This document shows positions 57,086 to 64,000 of a stretch of 64,000 bases of DNA, piece by piece (positions within the stretch are counted from its first letter, which is position 1; each line of letters starts with the position of its first letter). The stretch covers positions 62,001 through 126,000 of the forward strand of contig JAKOGI010000526.1 of the NCBI GenBank assembly GCA_029747015.1. Direction: 5' to 3'. The stretch comes from Carnegiea gigantea (taxonomy: Eukaryota; Streptophyta; Magnoliopsida; Caryophyllales; Cactaceae). The position numbers were made by a program, and so were the translations under genes. The notes below the pieces were generated by a model that was given only the letters and a program-made list of their open reading frames with translations, did no database searches and was not told where the DNA came from.

Positions 57086-58071
57086 ATCCCTCTTTCTTCG
57101 AAAAGAATTGTCCTCAATTCTTGTTGTGAATGAGGGCATTCTTCTTGACTCAAGAGTTCCTCAATTCCTTCAGCAACCCCACATAGCTCTAAATCGGACA
57201 CTTGGAGTTCTTCAATTTCAAGCTCATCAAATCTTAGAGGTAGGTCACAATTCACCTCATGGTTTTCATGACATCCTTCTTTAAAGGTCAAGGGTTCTCC
57301 ATGTTTGCCTTCCTTATCTATCCCTCTTGGTTGTCCCTCACTTGTGTTTCCTATTTGTCCCCTTAGGGTTATAAGTTCGTCTAGTTCAGGTTCTAATTGT
57401 GGGGATAATGGAACAATGAAATTGTCATAACAAGGATCAAAGTGAGCAACACATGCTATTCCCTCATCTAAATGGTGATCTAGCACAAGTGGCGAAGGAC
57501 GTGAATAGTCTTTTTGTCCCTCAAGTTCAAAGGTCTCATCATCACCATAGTCATCAAAAACAGGAGGTAGGTCAACTAGGCTTGAAGCTTTTTCTCCAAG
57601 GATCTCTTCATCTTTGTTGGAGTTAAGTTTCTCGAAATAAAAGAAGGAAGTAGAGCTAGAGTTATAAGCACTCATTGGACTTCCCTTGTTGAAATGGAGG
57701 TTTTTAGAAGAGGAATTAAAGCCGTTTACCTCAAAGGAAAGAAAAGGATGCTTGTGTAAGTAAGAGGTTGGAGCGAAAGTATCCATTAATTTACCTCTTA
57801 GCTTAACCCATGTTGTGATCTTACTTTTCCCTCTCTTCTTCCTCTTATACTTGTACTTTTCCTACCATTCAAGCGCATGGCCTCGGAGCTTCTTGATAAC
57901 CACTTTAAACTTCTCTTACTTGTCAATATTGTAGCGAGTGAAGACTTGATCCACTTTGGAAATCCAGTAAGGGAAATCTTCTTTTTGGCCACGACACTTT
58001 GGAGTTTCAAGGATGACCATCTCCTTTTCAATCAAAGCAATCTCTTTTCGCAAGTTCCCAAGAGAAATCAT
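56812..58071 (-). pseudogene. TR-GAG unit 4 gag-like ORF, broken in the core
   Basis: The ATG (58071) and codon 8 CGA are intact. Stops then replace Glu in DEQEK (minus strand GACAAGTAAG, near 57920) and the second Trp of LEWW (near 57863). Open again from 57786 (MDTFAPTSYLHKHPF) to 56812 for 324 codons, crossing the purine tract and 274 bases of LTR 4. The acidic and C-terminal parts match the other units. Confidence 0.85.
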
Positions 58072-58387
58072 GATGGATGAATGCTTGAGGGTTCTTTGTA
58101 GGTTATGTGTTTAGGCTAGAAAAAGGCTGTTTTGGAGAAGAGGAGGGAGGGCACGGTCGGGCAGCTAGGCACTGGGGAACCGTGCTTGAATGCTGCCTTG
58201 TAGAATGCAGGAAAACAAGGGTGGCACGGTCGTGCTTGGGAGCACGGGGGGGACGTGCCAACTTTCTGCCTGCGGATGCTCGGTTTTTGCACGGTTTTGC
58301 TGGTTTGAGTTGTTTTTGTGTTTTTGCTTGGGAAATGTGTTTGGGCTGCAAACTTGGTCAAATGGCAACCTTAGCTCTGATACCAAA

Positions 58388-59683
58388 TGATGTATATGAG
58401 AGTCCAAAGTGACTAAATTTAAAGAATAAGGGTAGGATGTGGGGGTGATGAAGGAGCGAAGGTAAAGGTGAAGAGAGGATAAATCAGGACTTTGGTTTGA
58501 GATAATCCCACTTGGGAGCCACGCAAGCCTTAGTCTTGGGCTATTCTTTTTACCCAATCTAGGATATAGAATATTCACCACCTAGGAGAGCAAAAAGAAC
58601 CTAGAGCACCATTTAAGGTAGCCAACCTTAAGATATAGAACTAGGATTTCAAGCAAGCACACTAGAGAACACTCAAAGGCTTAGTATTACTTTGAAATTG
58701 GAGTACAAGCTAATGATCCCTCAACCCCCACGCCAAGCCCCTTTTATAGTAGAGAACAACACAAATGAAAGGGCATAAGTTACAAGAAATAAACATAGGG
58801 CACACCAAAGGACACATTAATGTGTCGGTTACAAATAATCAAGGGGAAGGCGAAAAGATGAGTTTCTTGAGATGCCACAACTCCTTGGCTGCATAAATTA
58901 CATTAACCCCCTGGTGTAAGAAGGTTCTCACGTCCAAATGCAGCTGAAAAGGTTCATGAACTGAATGGGAACACCAAACATCCTCCTTCTTTAATGCACT
59001 CACACCCTTGCAGCAGCTCCGACTTTGGACGGCCATATCTCGCGCTTTACTGGGCCAACTTGCGTGATTTTAGGCTTGTTGGAAAGCCCTGGATGTGTAG
59101 TTTCTAGGAAGCACAATTTTGCCCAATTTGGACAAGGCGTTTGAAGGTTATGGCCCAAACAATGAAGACTGCTCAGACTGGCCTATGCCTGAACATTGGG
59201 CCTTTTAGGTCTCTTGTTGCCAAACCAAATGAGATCCAATTTAAGCATGGTTGGACTTATTAGAAAGCTAACATCTTAGGCTAAAATATTATGTGGGCCC
59301 TCAAGCCGTGGGTCCACCAAATCTTGCACAAAACAAGTAACAAAGACTGGGTTATGATTGAATGAACCCGGCGCCAACTCGTCGGGCATTGCCATGATTG
59401 TTCTGCAAAGTTTAGCCACTTCCTTGACTTCTCCATAGGCATTAGGGTTTTGGGCATGATGGTCTCCATTATTGAAATGCAAGGTACTCTTGATCCCCAT
59501 TTGAAAAACCCGTTTGGAAAAGGCACTTTGAAGTTCAAATAAAACTCCATAACGTGTCTTTTGTTATCAAATTCAAATATTAGAACTAAAGAAGGGCCTT
59601 GCCATGCATGAATTTGTATGGAGCTTACCTCCCATGAAATTGAGTTGAAAGAATGAAAATGATACCCTTGAAAATATACATCA
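58388..59683 (-). mobile_element. TR-GAG LTR 5 (1296 bp, shared)
   Basis: Same ends. It is shorter because the segment after CCACTTCCTTGAC (near 59428) is replaced by a shorter CTCCATAGGCATTAGGG stretch not seen in the other LTRs. TATA box at 58740-58749. Confidence 0.9.
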
Positions 59684-60669
59684 ATCCCTCTCTCTTCGAA
59701 AAGAATTGTCCTCAATTCTTGTTGTGAATGAGGGCATTCTTCTTGACTCAAGAGTTCCTCAATTCCTTCAACAACCCCACATAGCTCCAAATCGGACACT
59801 TGGAGTTCTTCAATTTCAAGCTCATCAAATCTTAGAGGTAGGTCACAATTCACCTCATGGTTTTCATAACATCCTTCTTTAAAGATCAAGGGTTCTCCAT
59901 GTTTGCCTTCCTTATCTATCCCTCTTGGTTGTCCCTCACTTGTGTTTTCTATTTGTCCCCCTATGGTTATAAGTTCGTCTAGTTCAGGTTCTAATTGTGG
60001 GGATAATGAAACAATGAAATTGTCACAACAAGGATCAAAGTGAGCAACACATGCTATTCCCTTATCTCAATGGTGATCTAGCACAAGTGGCGAAGGACTT
60101 GAATAGTCTTTTTGTCCCTCATGTTCAAAGGTCTCATCATCACCATAGTCATCAAAAACAGGAGGCAGGTCAACTAGGCTTGAAGCTTTTTCTTCAAGGA
60201 TCTCTTCATCTTTGTTGGAGTTAAGTTTCTCCAAATAAAAGAAGGAAGTAGAGCTAGAGTTACAAGCACTCATTGGACTTCCCTCGTTGAAATGGTGGTT
60301 TTTACAAGAGGAATTAAAGCCGTTTACCTCAAAGGAAAGAAAAGGATGCTTTTGTAAGTAAGAGGTTGGAGCGAAAGTATCCATTAATTTACCTCCTAAC
60401 TTAACCCATGTTGTGATATTACTTTTCCCTCTCTTCTTCCTCTTACACTTGTACTTTTCCCACCATTCAAGCGTATTGCCTCGGAGCTTCTTGCTAACCA
60501 CTTTAAACTTCTCTTGCTCGTCAATATTGCAGCGAGTGAAGACTTGATCCACTTTGGAAATCCAGTAAGGGAAATCTTCTTTTTGGCCACGAAACTTTAG
60601 AGTTTCAAGGATGACCATCTCCTTTTCAATCAAAGCAATCTCTTTTCGCAAGTTCCCAAGAGAAATCAT
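59281..60669 (-). pseudogene. TR-GAG unit 5 gag-like ORF, one central stop
   Basis: It starts MISLGNLRKEIALIEKEM at 60669 and stays open for 200 codons, to TGA at 60069-60067 where the others have TTA (Leu) after LVLDHH. The same frame is then open again, for example over 59889-59281, into LTR 5. The WW motif, KSNITTWVKLGGKLMDTFAP and the acidic part are present. This is a single nonsense change in an otherwise well-kept frame, so unit 5 is the second-best copy. Confidence 0.85.
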
Positions 60670-60984
60670 GATGGATGAATGCTTGAGGGTTCTTTGTGGG
60701 TTATGTGTTAAGGCTAGAAAAAGGCTGTTTTGGAGAAGAGGAGGGAGGGCACGGTCGTGCAGCTAGGCACTGGGGAACCGTGCTTGAATGCTGCCCTGCA
60801 GAATGCAGGAAAACAAAGGTGGCACGGTCGTGCTTGGGAGCACGGGGGGGACGTGCCAAGTTTCTACCTGCGGATGCTCGATTTTTGCACGGTTTTGCTG
60901 GTTTGAGTTGTTTTTGTGTTTTTGTTTTTAGGATGTATTTGGCTGGGTTCTTGGTCACTTGACAACCTTGGCTCTGATACCAAA

Positions 60985-62310
60985 TGATGTATATGAGAGT
61001 CCAAAGTGACCAAATTCAAAGAATAAGCGTAGGATGTGGGGGTGATGAAGGAGCGAAGGTAAAGGTGAAGGGAGGATAAATCAAGACTTTGGTTCGAGTT
61101 AATCCCACTTGGGAGTCACGCAAGCCTTAGTCTTAGGCGATTCTTTTTACCCAATCTAGGATATAGAAGATTCACCACCTAGGAGAGCAAAAAGAATCTA
61201 GAGCACCACTTAAGGTAGCCAACCTTAAGATATAAAACTAGGATTTCAAGCAAGCACACTTGAGAACGCTCAAAGGCTTAGTATTACTTTGAAATTGGAG
61301 TACAAGCTGATGATCCCTCAATCCACATCCCTAGCCCCTTTTATAGTAGAGAACAACACAAATGAAAGGGCGTAAGTTACCAGAAATAAACATAGGGCAC
61401 CCCGAAGGACACATTAATGTGTCGGTTACAAATAATCAAGGGGAAGGGGAAAAGATGAGTTCCTTGAGATGCCACAAGTCCTTGGCTGCATAAATTACAT
61501 TAACCCCCTGGTATAAGAAGGTTCTCACATCCAAATGCAGCTGAAAAGGTTCATGAACCGAATGGGAACACCAAACATCCTCCTTCTTTAATGCACTCAC
61601 ACCCTTGCAGTAGCTCTGACTTTGGACGGCCATATCTCGCGCGTTACTGGGCCAAATGACGTGATTTTGGGCTTGTTGGAAAGCCCTGGATGTGTAGTTT
61701 CCAGGAAGCACATGTTTGCCCAATTTGGAACAGCTGTTTGAAAGGTACGGCCCAAAAAAATGAAGGCTGCTCAGACTAGCCTGCGCCTGGACATTGGGCC
61801 TTTGAGGTCTCTTTTTGCCCAACCAAATGAGATCCAATTTAAGCATGGTTGGACTTATTAGAAAGCTAACATCTTAGGCTAAAATATTATATGGGCCCTC
61901 AAGCCGTGGGTCCACCAAATCTTGCACAAAACAAGTAACAAAGATCGGGTTATGATTGAATGAATCCGGCGCTAACTCATCGGGCATTACCATGATTGTT
62001 TTGCAAAGTTTAGCCACTTCCTTGACCCCCTTGAGCTTAGTAGGATCTTCCTTGAGCTGAGAAAGGAGCGTAGGAGAGTGGGCTTGATGGTCTCCATGAT
62101 GAAATGCAAGGTACTCTTGATCCCCATTTGGAAAACCCATTTGGAAAAGGCACTTTGAAGTTCAAATAAAACTCCATAAAGTGTCTTTTGTCATGAAATT
62201 CAAATATTGGAACCAAAGAAGGGCCTTGCCATGCATGAATTTGTATGGAGTTTACCTCCCATGAAGTTGAGTTGAAAGAATGAAAATGATACCCTTGAAA
62301 ATATACATCA
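60985..62310 (-). mobile_element. TR-GAG LTR 6 (1326 bp; 5' LTR of the array)
   Basis: It is the first LTR in the direction of transcription and is preceded by host element D sequence (CTGAC). It ends ATATACATCA on the plus strand with no purine tract beyond, confirming that it is the outer end. The TATA box at 61337-61346 is intact. The start of the gag tail reading (DVYFQGYHFHSFNS) is present as in every LTR. Confidence 0.9.
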
Positions 62311-62453
62311 CTGACTATGGGATCCATTCCCATTCCTAGGGTAGAGGGCTTCTAGTCGCTCCCTCAAAGTAGCCATGGGAATGTCCGAGTTGACATGGGG
62401 CCTTGGAGTGAGGTAGGACCCGATCTGAGATTCACCATTATTCCTCGACATCC
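62311..62453 (-). pseudogene. gag: gag start of host element D
   Basis: The minus strand from the ATG at 62453 reads MSRNNGESQIGSYLTPRPHV, then DIPMATLRERLEALYPRNG and GSHSQ, and meets the array at 62310. The frame continues as VDETNL at 47907 on the far side. It is part of a Ty3/gypsy gag; the N-terminal part has no domain that I can name. Interruption by the 14.4-kb array makes it non-functional. Confidence 0.7.
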
Positions 62454-62930
62454 TGCTTGGGAAACAGACTGAGTTTAGTTACTTCCATAATAGTTCGCAA
62501 CACATGTGCTACTATAGTTTAGTAGGACATCTTATGCTATTGTATCATACACAGTAAACGTACAGTTTTGTTCACAGTCACATTCACTTGCCATGCTGAT
62601 GTAGCCTAGTTTCTTCTTCACATGTCCTATACACATCTCATTAACACTAATAACATTCACATATAAATACATATACAATATAAATTCACAATTCTGAGCC
62701 AATCATGATAAATAGTTGCATCGATGCAACTCAATAAGCTTCTAATGCTTAGATTTGAAATGGTAACTGTTCAACAGACCAATACTATCATTACATAAGT
62801 ACTGAATAAAACTTCTTAGTTCATATTGGCTAGCAAAAGGGAAGGATAAAATAAACAGTACAGTCTTTAAAAGCGAAACCTCCAGTAACTACTAGTATAT
62901 ACTAGTTAGGCGTGTCCACTAGGCAGGTAC
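62454..62930. other. Spacer between the upstream ORF and gag of element D
   Basis: About 480 bp, A/T-rich (for example 62640-62700), no ORF or motif recognised. It includes a short palindrome, GTTGCATCGATGCAAC, at about 62715-62730. Confidence 0.5.
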
Positions 62931-62934
62931 CACA

Positions 62935-63308
62935 ACACATCCTACCATAGCTTCCCAACTTCCAACGAGCAACCTCAGGCTTGGGTTCCTCCTCAACTGA
63001 GTCCTCTCCTAGGTCTTCCCTTACTGGATGCTCTTCCTGGAGGTCCTCATCATCTAAGGGCTCTTCCTCAAGGTCCTCTTCCAGCTTTTCCTGTTCTATA
63101 GGGTCTTCCTCGGGATCATCATCATCTAAGGATTATTTCTCAGGGTCCTCTTCTGGGTCTTCCTTTTCCATAGGGTCTTCCTTGGGGTTATCCTCATCTA
63201 AGGGTTCCTCCCTAGGGTTTCCTTCTTTAATAAGTTCCCCTCCCAGTTCCTCCTCCCTATCCACAAGCGTGTTTCCCCCTATAGACTATTCTTCTTCAAT
63301 ATCGTCCT
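62935..63308 (-). pseudogene. Acidic tail region of the element D upstream ORF
   Basis: After the stop at 63309 a neighbouring minus-strand frame gives an extended Glu/Asp/Pro-rich stretch: EEPLDEDNPKEDPMEKEDPEEDP, then DDDDPEEDPIEQEKLEEDLEEE and similar. It ends RWKLGSYGR at about 62950, with two stops inside. A run of seven G at 63343-63349 (plus strand) is a likely frameshift site joining it to the ORF upstream. The Ser-rich plus-strand ORF at 62981-63379 is simply its antisense. Confidence 0.5.
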
Positions 63309-63803
63309 TTACTGGGGATGGTAGGGTCTCATTCTCAATATCAGGGGGGGAGGTTGATCATAGTGGCCCATATATATAAGATGGTCCACTAGCCCTACTA
63401 GGTTCATTCCTGTAGCTTCCAAGCCATATAAGCAACACCTATCGAAGAAACTAAACAATCCAGTCTTAGGGTAAACCTCTCTTACCTTATAATGCCACAC
63501 TAGGTCACCCAAGAGGGTTAGAGGAAAGAATAGGGCATGATTGCTCCCAAACCTTAAATAGTTGTTTGGTATCTCCTCTAGTCTCCCATGAATAAAAGCC
63601 TCGACCCATTCTAGGTGTCTAGCTAGACTAACCTTGGGCCTCTTTTCCGTCCTCTGATAGCAGCAATGACGACCCATGCAACCATAATGATGAATCCTAT
63701 TCATCCTATACATTAACAAGTCCCAATCAGGCACATGTTCACAAGTAAACACATGCAGACATGCCCCTTTTTTCGTCCTACGCTCACGCTCCATGTAGTC
63801 CAT
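63309..63803 (-). CDS. Unrecognised ORF between primer site and gag of element D (164 aa)
   Basis: It starts MDYMERERRTKKG at 63803, only about 70 bp from the primer site, and is open for 164 codons. Composition is normal for a globular protein: several Cys/His (CLHVFTCEHVPDW, HHYGCMGRHCCY), a basic stretch, and hydrophobic segments (NHALFFPLTLLGDLVWHYKV, GLFSFFDRCC). I recognise no family. Some plant gypsy lineages (Ogre/Tat) carry an extra ORF ahead of gag, so this could be such a protein; a captured host fragment is the alternative. An acidic tail probably belonged to it before a frameshift. Confidence 0.5.
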   Translation of the reverse strand: MDYMERERRTKKGACLHVFTCEHVPDWDLLMYRMNRIHHYGCMGRHCCYQRTEKRPKVSLARHLEWVEAFIHGRLEEIPNNYLRFGSNHALFFPLTLLGDLVWHYKVREVYPKTGLFSFFDRCCLYGLEATGMNLVGLVDHLIYMGHYDQPPPLILRMRPYHPQ

Positions 63804-63874
63804 AGGTCTACAGGTTATACTTTTTTATTTCTAGTTAAAATATTTTAGGCTAGCCTTCAGGTCAGTCCACTTGA

Positions 63875-63886
63875 GCTTTAATACCA
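63875..63886 (-). other. Primer binding site of element D
   Basis: The minus strand reads TGGTATTAAAGC, two changes from TGGTATCAGAGC, three bases after the LTR end GGGGTGTTACA. Confidence 0.7.
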
Positions 63887-63889
63887 TTT

Positions 63890-64000
63890 TGTAACACCCC
63901 AATTTTGTAATTCCTCTTATTTACTAATATTAACCTATGTGGCAGCGAAAAAACCTAAGTGTGTGTTGCCGCCATATTTCCTTCACGAAAATACCAAGCT
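63890..64000 (-). mobile_element. Edge of the 5' LTR of element D
   Basis: The plus strand starts TGTAACACCCC, i.e. the minus strand ends GGGGTGTTACA, the terminus shared with the LARD-like LTRs. The LTR continues past the window. Confidence 0.7.

Larger units (their letters stand above)
47908..62310 (-). mobile_element. Six-LTR TR-GAG-like concatemer (14.4 kb)
   Basis: Read on the plus strand, six LTRs (1296-1326 bp) alternate with five internal regions (1299-1302 bp). Each LTR runs TGATGTATAT...ATATACATCA, a perfect ten-base inverted end. On the minus strand every internal region starts with TTTGGTATCAGAG, carries a leader, one gag-like ORF and a purine tract, and has no protease, RT or integrase. 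This is the architecture called TR-GAG: terminal repeats plus gag only, needing pol in trans. A near-matching duplication brackets only the outer ends, which implies amplification after or during a single insertion. The repeat spacing is 2626, 2603, 2624, 2627 and 2597 bp. Confidence 0.92.

Noticed and set aside
47908..62310. Ten-base inverted ends TGATGTATAT/ATATACATCA as a DNA transposon
   Set aside because: Every copy is bordered by a primer site on one side and a purine tract on the other, and only 5-bp outer duplications exist, so these are LTR ends and not terminal inverted repeats of a cut-and-paste element.
62981..63379. Ser-rich 132-codon plus-strand ORF
   Set aside because: It is the exact antisense of the Glu/Asp-rich minus-strand region; Ser/Pro bias follows from reading GAA/GAG/GAT codons in reverse.

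Overview
This window looks like plant nuclear heterochromatin, probably eudicot; the species cannot be told. I find no host gene and no intact tRNA or rRNA gene. Nearly everything assignable is LTR retrotransposon DNA of the Ty3/gypsy superfamily, in several nested layers. The evidence is initiator-Met-tRNA primer sites (TGGTATCAGAGC and variants), purine-rich tracts abutting TG...CA repeats, short target-site duplications, and gag, protease, RT, RNase H, integrase and chromodomain motifs.

Left part (1-20.96 kb): the 3' end of a large, apparently non-coding element with a ~3.1-kb LTR (1-4804). A minus-strand gag relic with its primer site and LTR follows (4.8-7.3 kb), then ~2.4 kb of unassigned DNA with degenerate repeats. 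Next is a minus-strand gypsy tandem in which one LTR (15242-16470) is shared: the pol end of one copy (16.5-19.07 kb) precedes it and the gag-pol of another copy (9.9-15.06 kb) follows it. A solo LTR with a perfect CATCC duplication sits in the second copy's integrase (10571-11650). A plus-strand LTR/gag fragment lies at 19.26-20.95 kb.

Middle part (20.96-29.7 kb): unassigned LTR-like DNA is split by a nearly intact minus-strand chromovirus (22448-27932; 447-bp LTRs with about ten differences). Its ~1535-codon gag-pol is broken by a single in-frame TAA. Beyond it are an Athila-like gag/protease relic and a 5S-rRNA-like module resembling a Cassandra LTR.

Right part (29.7-64 kb): two retrotransposon concatemers interrupt one minus-strand gag gene about 310 bp apart. 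The first (29704-47594, duplication AGATA) is LTR-internal-LTR-internal-LTR, with ~4-kb LTRs and ~2.9-kb internal regions lacking any pol, so it is LARD-like. The second (47908-62310, duplication TTGAC/CTGAC) has six ~1.3-kb LTRs alternating with five ~1.3-kb internal regions. Each of those carries only a primer site, one gag-like ORF and a purine tract, the structure of a TR-GAG element. The interrupted host element supplies its gag start (62453), an unrecognised ORF between primer site and gag (63309-63803) and an LTR edge (63890 onward).

The TR-GAG termini (TGATG...CATCA), purine tract and gag signature resemble the pol-bearing gypsy copies at 9.9-19 kb, which suggests that lineage as its enzymatic partner. 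The main message is three independent LTR-sharing tandem structures in one 64-kb window, one of them a six-LTR ladder.
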